From positions 62,001 to 126,000 of the forward strand of contig JBKQRT010000320.1 of the NCBI GenBank assembly GCA_052143895.1: a stretch of 64,000 nt of DNA, given 5' to 3'. This stretch comes from Bog-756 sp052143895. Lineage in GTDB: Bacteria > Actinomycetota > Acidimicrobiia > Acidimicrobiales > RAAP-2. The notes below the pieces were generated by a model. That model saw only the letters and a program-made list of their open reading frames with translations. It was not told where the DNA came from and did not search any database. A program made the translations under genes and the position numbers. Shown piece by piece: positions 24,631-33,140 of the stretch (its first letter is position 1; the number at the start of each line of letters is the position of its first letter).

Positions 24631-25616
24631 CCGGTCAGTTCGTCCACCAACCCCCACTCGAGCGCGGTGGCTGCGTCGAGCGGCTCGACCGTCAGCGCCA
24701 GGAGCATCGTCCGGTGCCGGCCGATGCGACGGGGCAGGCTCACCGTCCCCCCGGCGCCGGGGACGAGCCCCAGTCGGACCTCGGGCAGCGCGATCCGGGT
24801 GGCACGGTCGGCCACCACCCGGTGGGCGAACGCCGCCAGTTCGATCCCCGAGCCGACCGCGTCGCCGTGGAGGTGGGCCACCGTCCGGTCGGCGACCTCG
24901 GCGAGGGTCCGAGCTGGGCTCCGGAACAGCCGGATGAGGTGGGCGGCGGGCGGCCCGGAACGTGAGCCGAACTCGTCGAGGTCGCCCCCGCTGCAGAAGG
25001 ACGGACCCGCACCCCGGAGGTGGACCACCCCGATCGACGGGTCGGCGACGGCGATGTGGAGGGCGGCGTCCAGCTCGTCACGCATGGCCGAGTCGAGCGC
25101 GTTCCGGACGTGGGGCCGATTGAGGCTGACCAGCAGCTCGCCGTCACGGCGCTCGACCAGGACGGCGGGGCCCTGCTCCGGTCGGTCGTGCCGGCGCGGG
25201 CGCCCCGCCCGCCAGCGGTCGAATTCCGGGCCGGCCTGGAGGAGCCCGTAGGCGGTGGACTCGGCCACGAGGCCCTCGGCCGTCGAGCGGGACCCGCCGC
25301 CCCGGAGCAGCACCGCCAGCACGGTGCAGGCTTGCGGGTTGGAACCGACGGCGGCGCCCACTTCGGCCAGGCGGGCACCCGGGGCGTCGACCACCAGGTC
25401 CGCCCATCCGGGCCGGCGGCACGGGTCGGACGCCACGGCCGCCACCACGGCCGGGAGTGTGAGGAACCGTTCCATCGACGTGCTGTCGAGAGCGTCGGGC
25501 AGCTCGTCCGCGTCGACCGCCACCATCCCGCCCCCCGGGTCGGCGAACCGCTCGGCAGCCTCGTCGGTGCGGAGCGCGTCGGCGAACTCGGGTCCGCCGA
25601 CCAGGCCAGGGTCCAT
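24627..25616 (-). CDS. Crotonase with 145-residue N-terminal extension
   Basis: Residues about 150-329 form a crotonase core with GAGPSFCSGGDLDEF and HGDAVGSGIELAAFAHRVVA oxyanion loops and the active-site loop RLGLVPGAGGTVSLPRRIG. The first 145 residues contain CTVLAVLLRGG and AEGLVAESTAYGLLQAGPEF, resembling a shrunken second crotonase fold. The protein may therefore be a degenerate tandem. ATG at 25616 has a TACCCT box exactly six bases upstream, so the mRNA should be leaderless. It is followed by the orphan synthetase C-domain and divergent by 25 bp from the CaiB-like gene. Confidence 0.82.
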   Translation of the reverse strand: MDPGLVGGPEFADALRTDEAAERFADPGGGMVAVDADELPDALDSTSMERFLTLPAVVAAVASDPCRRPGWADLVVDAPGARLAEVGAAVGSNPQACTVLAVLLRGGGSRSTAEGLVAESTAYGLLQAGPEFDRWRAGRPRRHDRPEQGPAVLVERRDGELLVSLNRPHVRNALDSAMRDELDAALHIAVADPSIGVVHLRGAGPSFCSGGDLDEFGSRSGPPAAHLIRLFRSPARTLAEVADRTVAHLHGDAVGSGIELAAFAHRVVADRATRIALPEVRLGLVPGAGGTVSLPRRIGRHRTMLLALTVEPLDAATALEWGLVDELTG

Positions 25617-25622
25617 GGCACG

Positions 25623-25632
25623 AGGGTACTGT
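25623..25632. promoter_or_regulatory. Overlapping divergent -10 boxes
   Basis: The minus-strand TACCCT (25628-25623) is six bases before the crotonase ATG at 25616. The plus-strand TACTGT (25627-25632) is nine bases before the CaiB-like ATG at 25642. The two boxes share the TA at 25627-25628. It is the same compact architecture as at 19961. Confidence 0.45.
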
Positions 25633-25641
25633 GTGACCGCT

Positions 25642-26814
25642 ATGGACCACGGGCCGGTCGCAGCGAGAATCGGGCGGCCACCGGATCGGTGGGCGGTGCC
25701 GGACGACGAGGCGGCCGCCTGGCGCAGCTCGGGGCTGGAGGCGCTCACCGGGCGGCCGGACGGACCGGGGCTCGGGCCCCCGCCCGGCCTGGTCGGCGGT
25801 GTCCGGAGCCTGGCCGACGAGATCGCCCGGCTGTCGGCCCGCCTGGGCCGGTCGGTGACCGTGGACCCGCTGGCCGTCATGGCCGAACGGGCCGTGCTCG
25901 GCGGATGGCGCCGGGCCGGCGACGTGAGCTGCGGCGGGGCCTCCCGCCTGCTCCGGGCCGGCGACGGGTGGATGGCGGTGAGCCTGGCCCGCCCCGACGA
26001 CTGGGACCTGGTGGCGGCGTGGCTCGAGCCCACGGCGCCGGTCCGGCACGGCCGGTGGGAGGCGGTGGCGGCCGGGGTGGCCCGTGCCTCGTGCAGCGAC
26101 CTCGTCGAGCGCGGAGCGCTCCTCGGGCTGCCGGTGGCGGCCGTGGGCGAACGACCGGGCACCACCGGTCCGCGGCACGGGGCCGACCGGATCGCCGGCG
26201 TCCGGACCCGCGCGGTCGGTCCGGGGGGCCCGGCGGTGCCGCTGTCCGGGCTGGTGGTGGCCGACCTGTCGGCGTTGTGGGCCGGACCGTTGGTGGGTGC
26301 CCTGCTCGCCCGGGCCGGCGCGCGGGTGGCCAAGATCGAATCGGACACGAGGGGTGACGGCGCCCGCCGCGGGCAGCCGTCCTTCTACCGGTCGCTCAAC
26401 GCCGACAAGTCGTCGATGGTCCTCGCCCTCGGGTGCGATGAGGGCCGACGGCAGCTTCGCGACGTCCTCGCCCGGTCGGACGTGGTCATCACGGCGGCGC
26501 GGCCGCGAGCGGTCGAGCAGCTCGGCCTCGACCCCGGGTGGATGGTGGGCCACCGTCGGCCCACGGTCTGGCTCTCGATCACCGGCTACGGGAGCGGCCC
26601 GGGATGCACCGACCGGGTGGCGTTCGGTGACGACGCGGCGGCGGCGGGCGGCCTCGTCGTCTGGGACGGGCGCGGACCGTGCTTCTGCGCCGACGCCGTT
26701 GCCGATCCGGTGACCGGTCTGGCGGCCACGGCCGCCGTGCTGGCGGCGCTCGACGCCGGGGGCGGCCGGCTGGTCGAGGCGTCGATGGCCGACGTGGCCG
26801 CCGGGATGCGATGA
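25642..26814 (+). CDS. CaiB/BaiF-like protein with reversed block order
   Basis: In this 390-residue protein the block that normally opens CaiB proteins, LSGLVVADLSALWAGPLVGA then RAGARVAKIES, appears only at residue 201. The catalytic-Asp-like ADPVTGL (Asp355) lies close to the C-terminus. The first 165 residues, with GWMAVSLARPDDWDLVAAWL, resemble the region that normally follows the catalytic block. It looks like a permuted transferase. An ATGA overlap couples it to the amidohydrolase at 26811. CoA-transferase, racemase or dehydratase activity are all possible. Confidence 0.7.
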   Translation: MDHGPVAARIGRPPDRWAVPDDEAAAWRSSGLEALTGRPDGPGLGPPPGLVGGVRSLADEIARLSARLGRSVTVDPLAVMAERAVLGGWRRAGDVSCGGASRLLRAGDGWMAVSLARPDDWDLVAAWLEPTAPVRHGRWEAVAAGVARASCSDLVERGALLGLPVAAVGERPGTTGPRHGADRIAGVRTRAVGPGGPAVPLSGLVVADLSALWAGPLVGALLARAGARVAKIESDTRGDGARRGQPSFYRSLNADKSSMVLALGCDEGRRQLRDVLARSDVVITAARPRAVEQLGLDPGWMVGHRRPTVWLSITGYGSGPGCTDRVAFGDDAAAAGGLVVWDGRGPCFCADAVADPVTGLAATAAVLAALDAGGGRLVEASMADVAAGMR

Positions 26815-28217
26815 CCGGGCTGCTGGTGGTCGACGTCGAGCTGCCCACCGGCCGGGCCGACATCCGGTGCCGTGACGGAAGGGTGCAGGAGGTCGGACCC
26901 GACCTGGCACCGCGGCGCGGGGAGACCGTCCTGCGCGGCGCGGCCGCCGCCCTCCCGGGCCTGCACGACCACCACCTGCACCTCATGGCCATGGCGGCGC
27001 GGGCGACCTCGCTCGACGTCGGCCCCGGTGTGGTGTCGGACGCCGCGGACCTGGGACGCGTGCTCCGGGACGCCGCCGCCCGGACGGCGCCGGGCGCCTG
27101 GCTCCGCGCCGTGGGCTACGACGAGGGCATCGCCGGCCGCCTCGACCGCAGGGCGCTCGATGCCCTGGTCGGCGACCGCCCGGTCCGGGTCCAGCACCGC
27201 TCGGGGCACCTGTGGGTCCTCAGCTCGGTGGCGTGCCGGGCGCTCGAGGTCGACCGTGACCGCGCCCCCGGGGTGGAGCGGGACCCCGTCGGCGTGCCGA
27301 CCGGGCGCCTCGTCGACCGGGACGGCTGGCTCGGCTCGCACCTCCCCCAGGGCGATCCCCCCGACCTCGGCGGGGTGAGCCGCCGGCTGGCGGCCTACGG
27401 CGTCACCGGTGTCACCGACGCCACGCCCACCGCCGAGGCCGCCGACCTGGCTGCCTTGGCCGACGCCCGGTGTGCCGGGACCCTCGTCCAGCGGGTGACG
27501 GTCATGGGAGGGATCGGGCTCGCCGGAGCCCGGGCACCGGCGGGGCTGGCGCTCGGGCCGACCAAGATCGTGGTCTCCGACTCCAGCTACCCGGGGGTCG
27601 ACGAGCTGGCCGAGCAGGTCGCGGTCGCCCACCGCTGCGGCCGGCCGGTGGCGGTGCACTGCGTGACCCGGATCGCCGCCGTCCTGGCCGTCGCCGCCTG
27701 GGAGCTGGCGGGGTCCCGCGCCGGGGACCGGATGGAGCACGGTGCGGTCCTCCCGCCGGACCTGGTGGACCGCCTGTCCGTGCTGGGCGTAACCGTGGTC
27801 ACCCAGCCGTCGTTCGTGCTCGAACGCGGGGACGACTATCTGCGGGAGGTGGAGGCCGACGACCGTCCCCACCTCTACCGGTGCGCCAGCCTGCAGCGAC
27901 ACGGGGTCGGCGTGGGCGGGAGCACGGACGCACCGTTCGGGCCGGACGACCCGTGGGTGGCAATGTCCGCCGCGGTCGGGCGTCGGACCCGGTCGGGGGC
28001 GGTCGTCGGGGCGGGGGAGCGGCTCTCCCCGGTCCGTGCCCTGGCGCTGTTCCTCTCCGACAGCAGGGACCCGGGCGGGTCGGTCCGTGAGGTGCGACCC
28101 GGGGTGCCGGCCGACCTCTGCCTCCTCGACTGCGATCTGGACCGCTCCCTCGAGGACCTCGACGCCGGGCACGTGGTGGCGACCGCGGTCGGGGGGCGGC
28201 TGGTCCACGAGGCCTGA
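26811..28217 (+). CDS. YtcJ-type amidohydrolase
   Basis: The 468-residue amidohydrolase-3 protein has the metal motif LPGLHDHHLHLMAMA near residue 45, a His-containing strand at VAVHCVTRIAAV, EHGAVL for another metal ligand, and the catalytic region GGSTDAPFGPDDPW with Asp. The composite TIM-barrel and small beta domain are complete. It would hydrolyse a C-N or C-O bond of an imported or internal substrate. It is translationally coupled to the reverse-order CaiB gene, so the two probably act in sequence. Substrate cannot be read from sequence. Confidence 0.85.
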   Translation: MTGLLVVDVELPTGRADIRCRDGRVQEVGPDLAPRRGETVLRGAAAALPGLHDHHLHLMAMAARATSLDVGPGVVSDAADLGRVLRDAAARTAPGAWLRAVGYDEGIAGRLDRRALDALVGDRPVRVQHRSGHLWVLSSVACRALEVDRDRAPGVERDPVGVPTGRLVDRDGWLGSHLPQGDPPDLGGVSRRLAAYGVTGVTDATPTAEAADLAALADARCAGTLVQRVTVMGGIGLAGARAPAGLALGPTKIVVSDSSYPGVDELAEQVAVAHRCGRPVAVHCVTRIAAVLAVAAWELAGSRAGDRMEHGAVLPPDLVDRLSVLGVTVVTQPSFVLERGDDYLREVEADDRPHLYRCASLQRHGVGVGGSTDAPFGPDDPWVAMSAAVGRRTRSGAVVGAGERLSPVRALALFLSDSRDPGGSVREVRPGVPADLCLLDCDLDRSLEDLDAGHVVATAVGGRLVHEA

Positions 28218-28379
28218 GCGAGGATCACGGTCGCGGTCCGCTGTCCGCGGGAGGCGCCCCCCACGTCGATAGCGACGTTCTCCTCGGCGGTTTGCAGTGT
28301 TCGCGTGGGGTGAGATGACAGGATTCGGCGGGTCTGTCAGAATCGGATGGTCCGCACCGGGGGCGAGGGGGAGAGCGTC
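28218..28379. promoter_or_regulatory. Upstream region of amidohydrolase-2 with inverted repeat
   Basis: The 162-bp intergenic region holds GGTTTGCAGT (28289-28298) and the inverted pair TGACAG (28316-28321)/CTGTCA (28334-28339), close to the start at 28380. The same 10-mer and a TGAC/GTCA pair lie upstream of the ACAD at 4120, and a TGACA/TGTCA pair lies in the LivK promoter. It may be a shared operator. No gene is seen. Confidence 0.4.
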
Positions 28380-29675
28380 ATGGAGATCGACCAGATGGTG
28401 ATGGTGAGCGTCGACGACCACGTCGTCGAGCCACCGCACCTCTTCGAGGGGCGCCTGACGGCCAAGTACGCCGACCTCGCACCGCGGTTCATCACCAACG
28501 AGGACGGCACCAATGCGTGGCTCTACGAGGGCAACGTGCTCCCGAACGTGGCGCTCAACGCCGTGTCCGGACGCCCGCGGGAGGAGTACGGACTCGAGCC
28601 GACGTCCTTCGACCAGCTCCGGCCCGGGTGCTACGACATCGACGAGCGGGTCAAGGACATGGACGCCAACGGCGTGGTCGGCTCGCTGTGCTTCCCGTCG
28701 TTCCCGCAGTTCTGCGGGCAGCTGTTCGCCCGCACCGAGGACAAGGACGTGGCCCTGGCCATGATCCGCGCCTACAACGACTGGCACATCGACGAGTGGT
28801 GCGGCACCCATTCCGGCCGGTTCATCCCCTGCGCCCTGCCCGCCATCTGGGACCCGGAGATCATGGCGGCCGAGGTGCGCCGGACCGCGGCCAAGGGGGT
28901 CCACGCCGTCACCTTCTCGGAGAACCCCTCCAAGCTCGGGTGGCCCAGCATCCACACCGACCACTGGGATCCCTTCTGGCGCGCCTGCAGCGACGAACAG
29001 GTGGTGGTCTGCCTGCACATCGGGTCGTCGTCCGAACTGGTCATCACGTCCCCCGACGCCCCGATGGACTGCCTCATCACCCTCACCCCGATGAACATCG
29101 TCAAGGCGGCCACCGACCTCGTGTGGTCACCGGTCCTGCGGAACTTCCCGGACCTCAAAGTGGCCCTGTCCGAAGGGGGCATCGGCTGGATCCCGTACTT
29201 CCTCGAGCGCATCGACTACAACTACGACCGCCACCACGCCTGGACCGGACAGGACTACGGCGACCAGCTGCCGAGCCAGGTGTTCAACCGGAACGTGCTG
29301 ACCTGCTTCATCGACGACCACTTCGGGGTGGCCAGCCGCGAGTACCTCGAGATGGACAACGTGATGTGGGAGTGCGACTACCCCCACTCCGACTCCACCT
29401 GGCCGACCTCCCCGGAAACGCTGTCCGCCAACCTCTCGGGCATCTCCGACCACGACCTCGACCGGATCACCCACCTGAACGCCATGCGCCACTTCCACTA
29501 CGACCCCTTCACCGCCCTGGGCGGCAAGGAGCACTGCACGGTGGGCGCGCTGCGGGCGCAGGCGGAGGGGCACGACATCTCCATCCGCTCCCAGGTGCGC
29601 GACGCCATCTCCAAGCGCGGCACGCTGGCCACCGACCTGCTCTCGGTGAGCTCGTCGGGCGACCGGTCCAGCTGA
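28380..29675 (+). CDS. Amidohydrolase family 2 protein (DDHxxEP type)
   Basis: The 431-residue TIM barrel begins VSVDDHVVEPPHLFEG, where the usual HxH metal pair is reduced to a single His with Glu. Later metal and catalytic motifs are VVCLHIGSS and the terminal ECDYPHSDSTWP with the catalytic Asp. Family members include decarboxylases and hydrolases acting on aromatic or cyclic acids. GGGGGAG precedes the ATG. Two paralogues lie at 45804 and 62017, the latter clearly closer (shared FPSFPQFCGQLFAR). It is followed by a CaiB gene. Whether it is a hydrolase or decarboxylase is unknown. Confidence 0.85.
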   Translation: MEIDQMVMVSVDDHVVEPPHLFEGRLTAKYADLAPRFITNEDGTNAWLYEGNVLPNVALNAVSGRPREEYGLEPTSFDQLRPGCYDIDERVKDMDANGVVGSLCFPSFPQFCGQLFARTEDKDVALAMIRAYNDWHIDEWCGTHSGRFIPCALPAIWDPEIMAAEVRRTAAKGVHAVTFSENPSKLGWPSIHTDHWDPFWRACSDEQVVVCLHIGSSSELVITSPDAPMDCLITLTPMNIVKAATDLVWSPVLRNFPDLKVALSEGGIGWIPYFLERIDYNYDRHHAWTGQDYGDQLPSQVFNRNVLTCFIDDHFGVASREYLEMDNVMWECDYPHSDSTWPTSPETLSANLSGISDHDLDRITHLNAMRHFHYDPFTALGGKEHCTVGALRAQAEGHDISIRSQVRDAISKRGTLATDLLSVSSSGDRSS

Positions 29676-29759
29676 CCGTCGCCCCGGCCCGGCGGCCGCA
29701 CCGCTGCACCTGCTGACGACGCTCTGCCGTCGCCCGCCCGAACAAAGGATCAGCCCACC

Positions 29760-30977
29760 ATGTCCGATGCACTGTCCGGAGTCCGAGTCCTCGAGGTCGC
29801 GGCGTGGACGTTCGTCCCGGCCGCCGGCGCGGTCCTGGCCGACTGGGGCGCCGACGTGATCAAGGTCGAGCACCCCGAGACCGGCGATCCCCAGCGCGGG
29901 CTCGTCTCCATGGGCCTCATCCCGGGCGGACCGAGCGCCGTCAACTACATCATGGAGCAGCCCAACCGGGGCAAGCGGAGCATCGGCATCGACATCGGCA
30001 CCGACGGCGGCCGCGAGGTGCTCTACAAGCTGGCCGAGTCCTCAGACGTCTTCCTGACCAGCTTCCTGCCCTCGGTGCGCCAGCGCCTGCAGATCGACGT
30101 CGAGCACATCCGGGCGGTCAACCCCCGGATCGTCTATGCGCGCGGTTCCGGTCAGGGTCCCCACGGCGCCGACCGCGACAAGCCCGGCTACGACGGCTCC
30201 GTCTACTGGGGGCGTGGCGGCGTCGGTCACGCCCTGGCGCCGGGCGACGCCAAGTTCCCCATCGGCGGCCGGCCGGCCTTCGGCGACCTGGCCGGTGGCA
30301 TGGCCATCGCCGGGGGCATCGCCGCCGGGCTCCTGCAGCGGGCCAACACCGGGGTGGCGCCGATCGTCGACGTCTCCCTCCTCGGGCTGGCCATGTGGCA
30401 GCTGTCGCCCGACATCGTGGCCTCTGGCCTCTACGGCGGCGACCCGATGCCCAAGTTCACCCGCAGCGCGTCACCCAATCCGCTCGTCGGGAGCTACCGG
30501 ACCAGCGACGACCGGTTCATCACCCTGATGATGCTGCAGGCCGACCGGTTCTGGCCCGAGTTCTGCACCTGCGTCGGCCGGCCCGACCTCATCGACGACC
30601 CCCGCTTTGCCGACGGTGCCAGCCGGTTCGCCAACCGTGAGGCGTGCGTGCAGGAGTTCGACGAGCTGTTCGCCTCACGCACCTACGACGAGTGGAAGGC
30701 GACGCTGGCCGACCTGTCGGGGGCATGGGCCCCGGTCCAGATGCCGAGCGAGCTGGCCGACGACCCGCAGGTGGTGGCCAACGGCTACCTGGGCCACGTG
30801 CACCGCGACGACGGGAAGGAGTACGACCTGGTGGTCAACCCGGTGCAGATGGACGAGACGGCCGACCAGCTGCGGCCCGCACCCGAGCACGGCCAGCACA
30901 CCGAGGAGATCCTGCTCGAGCTCGGCCTCGACTGGGACGCCATCATCGCCCACAAGGAGGCCGGCGACATCCTCTGA
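29760..30977 (+). CDS. CaiB/BaiF family III CoA-transferase
   Basis: The 405-residue protein has the normal order: LSGVRVLEVAAWTFVPAAGA, WGADVIKVEHPETGDPQRG, then DLAGGMAIAGGIAAG near residue 177, where the Asp is in the position of the catalytic residue of the family, and the C-terminal subdomain with PSELADDPQVVANGY. It would transfer CoA to a free acid. An AAAGGAT ribosome site precedes the ATG. It lies 84 bp downstream of the amidohydrolase-2 gene on the same strand, probably one operon. The acceptor acid may be the amidohydrolase product, by inference. Confidence 0.87.
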   Translation: MSDALSGVRVLEVAAWTFVPAAGAVLADWGADVIKVEHPETGDPQRGLVSMGLIPGGPSAVNYIMEQPNRGKRSIGIDIGTDGGREVLYKLAESSDVFLTSFLPSVRQRLQIDVEHIRAVNPRIVYARGSGQGPHGADRDKPGYDGSVYWGRGGVGHALAPGDAKFPIGGRPAFGDLAGGMAIAGGIAAGLLQRANTGVAPIVDVSLLGLAMWQLSPDIVASGLYGGDPMPKFTRSASPNPLVGSYRTSDDRFITLMMLQADRFWPEFCTCVGRPDLIDDPRFADGASRFANREACVQEFDELFASRTYDEWKATLADLSGAWAPVQMPSELADDPQVVANGYLGHVHRDDGKEYDLVVNPVQMDETADQLRPAPEHGQHTEEILLELGLDWDAIIAHKEAGDIL

Positions 30978-31024
30978 TCCGGGCGCGCCCCGACCCAGGG
31001 CCGCCTGCGCCCGCCGCCGACGAC

Positions 31025-31789
31025 CTACTTGGGGGGGAACCGTAGGGCGCCGTCGAGCCGGATGTTCTCGCCGTTGAGGTAGGGATTGAGGACGATGCTC
31101 TCCACGAGCCGGGCGAATTCGTCCGGCTCGCCCATCCGCCGGGGGAAGACGATGTTCTCCACCAGCTTGGCCTGCAGCTCCTCGGGCGCGCTCCGCATCA
31201 GGGGTGTCCCCATGGTGCCGGGCGCGATGGCGCACACCCGGATGCCGACCGGAGCAAGGTCGCGCGCCAGCGGGAGGCTCATCCCGAGGATGGCCGCCTT
31301 GGCCGCGGCGTAAGCCACCTGGCCCGTCTGGCCCTCGTAGCCGGCGATCGAGGCGGTGTTCACGACGACTCCGCGCTGGCCGTTCTCGTCGGGTGGGTTG
31401 GCCGCCATCCGGGCCGCCGCCAGCCGGGTGACGTTGAAGGTGCCGAGGGTGTTGAGCTCGATGGTCGACCGGAACGCGTCCATCGCCAGCGGGGCGTTGT
31501 CGCGGGACAGTGTGCGCCCGCCCGAGCCGCCTCCGGCCACGTTGACCACCACCGACAGCGTCCCGAGGGCCTCGGCGGCGTCGAGCGCGGCCGCCACGTC
31601 GTCGTCGTCGTTCACGTCGCCACCAGTGGCGGTGCCCGAGCCGAGCGCAGCGACCAGTGTCCGGCCGGCATCCAACGCCCGGTCGAAGACCACCACCTCG
31701 AGGCCGAGTGCGGTGAGTCGCCTGACCGTGGCGGCGCCGAGGCCGCCGGCCCCGCCGGTGACGACGGCAGCGTGCCCGTGGAGGTCCAT
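31025..31789 (-). CDS. HSD10-like SDR (3-hydroxy-2-methylacyl-CoA dehydrogenase type)
   Basis: The 254-residue SDR has TGGAGGLG (11-18), NVAG (83-86), Ser147, and Tyr160-x3-Lys164. The segments GYEGQTGQVAYAAAKAA, LPLARDLAPVGIRVCAIAPG and the tail NPYLNGENIRLDGALR match the type-2 3-hydroxyacyl-CoA dehydrogenase (HSD17B10) group. That group oxidises 3-hydroxy-2-methylbutyryl-CoA and 17-beta-hydroxysteroids with NAD+. AGGAG precedes the ATG at 31789. It is monocistronic or the second gene after the P450 (53 bp). The family call is firm. Confidence 0.9.
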   Translation of the reverse strand: MDLHGHAAVVTGGAGGLGAATVRRLTALGLEVVVFDRALDAGRTLVAALGSGTATGGDVNDDDDVAAALDAAEALGTLSVVVNVAGGGSGGRTLSRDNAPLAMDAFRSTIELNTLGTFNVTRLAAARMAANPPDENGQRGVVVNTASIAGYEGQTGQVAYAAAKAAILGMSLPLARDLAPVGIRVCAIAPGTMGTPLMRSAPEELQAKLVENIVFPRRMGEPDEFARLVESIVLNPYLNGENIRLDGALRFPPK

Positions 31790-31842
31790 GGCTGCTCCTG
31801 TCGGTTGTCGGGTGGTGGGGGAGCGGGGTCCCCGCCGGGCGG

Positions 31843-33045
31843 TCAGGTGGCGGCCGTGAACACCATGGGGAACGTGTCGATCGAGCGGATCGACGGGGTG
31901 TACACGAGGGTGTGGCCCTCGGCGACTTCGTACTCGGGGATGCGCCGGTGCCACTCCCGAACGGCGACCCGGAGCTCCTGGCGGGCGAGGTGCGAGCCCA
32001 GGCAGCGGTGCACACCGCCGCCGAAGGCGACGTGCCGGTTGACCTCGCGGTCGAACCGGACCACGTCGGCATCGGGGAGGTCGGCTTCGTCGGTGTTGAC
32101 GGAACCGAGCATGACCATCACGCCGTCACCCTTGTGCACCGGACAGCCGGCGATCTCGGTGTCCTGCACGGCCACCCGGGCCACGCCCATGACCGGGGTC
32201 TCCCACCGGAGCAGCTCCTCGATGGCGGCGGGGATGATCGAGGGGTCCTCGACGATCTGGCGCCGTTGCTCCGGGTGGACGGCGAGGTAGCCGAAGATGC
32301 AGTCGAGCGTGGCGGTGACCGTGTCGAGCCCGGCGATCAGGAACAGGAAGCAGATGTCGAGGATCTCCTCGCGGGTCAGCCGCTGACCGTCCACCGTGGC
32401 GTCGAGGAAGCGGCTCAGCAGGTCGTCCTCCCGCTGGCGTGCACGCTGGTCCAGAACCCCGTTGAAGTACTCGTAGATGGAGTCGGCCGTCTCCTTCTGG
32501 TACCGCTGGGTGACCTTGCCCCGGTAGGTGTCGCCGGTCACCAGGTGGGGCCGGATGATCCCGTCCTTCATCTTGAGGAACGTCGGGAGCTCGTCCAGGG
32601 GAAGGCCGAGGAGCCCGAGGAACACCTGGGTCGGGAACGGCACTGAGAACTCCTTCGAGAAGTCCACCTCGCCGCGGTCGATGAAGCCGTCGATCAGCTC
32701 GTTGACCCGCCGGGTGAGGGGCTCCTCCAGCCGGGCGACTTCCCGCGGGGCGAAGATGGGGTCGAGGAGCTTCCGGAATTTCTTGTGCTCGGGCGGGTCG
32801 ATCTGGAGGGGGATGAGCGGTCGGACGTTCTTGAGGTCGACGGCGTCGATGTTCGACGAGAAGATGTCGGGCCGCCGCAGCACCTCGTCGACGTCGACCT
32901 TGCGGGTGAGCACCACCCCGATGCCCTCGACCGGCATGACCGGCATGGATTGCCGCAGCATCTTGAACATGGGCTGGGGATGGGCTGCCATCTCGGGGTC
33001 CATGGCGGCGAACGGATCGTCGTCGGCTACGGGCGCGGTGTCCAT
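31843..33045 (-). CDS. Cytochrome P450
   Basis: The 400-residue bacterial P450 has the I-helix LIAGLDTVTA near residue 240, EELLR for the ExxR salt bridge, and the heme loop FGGGVHRCLG with axial Cys348. The N-terminal PMFKMLRQSMPVMPVEG and the RPLIPLQIDPPEHKKFRKLL helix are typical of soluble class I enzymes. ATG at 33045 is supported by GAGGAG six bases upstream. It probably uses the ferredoxin at 38825, the only one visible. It is upstream of the HSD10-like SDR on the same strand. Substrate unknown. Confidence 0.92.
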   Translation of the reverse strand: MDTAPVADDDPFAAMDPEMAAHPQPMFKMLRQSMPVMPVEGIGVVLTRKVDVDEVLRRPDIFSSNIDAVDLKNVRPLIPLQIDPPEHKKFRKLLDPIFAPREVARLEEPLTRRVNELIDGFIDRGEVDFSKEFSVPFPTQVFLGLLGLPLDELPTFLKMKDGIIRPHLVTGDTYRGKVTQRYQKETADSIYEYFNGVLDQRARQREDDLLSRFLDATVDGQRLTREEILDICFLFLIAGLDTVTATLDCIFGYLAVHPEQRRQIVEDPSIIPAAIEELLRWETPVMGVARVAVQDTEIAGCPVHKGDGVMVMLGSVNTDEADLPDADVVRFDREVNRHVAFGGGVHRCLGSHLARQELRVAVREWHRRIPEYEVAEGHTLVYTPSIRSIDTFPMVFTAAT

Positions 33046-33140
33046 GGGTGCTCCTCGAGGGGTGAATTGGCCGTACTCATCCTGGCACATCCATCGTTCC
33101 GCTCACAGGCTACGACGTCCACCGTCCGGGTGCCCGGCGC

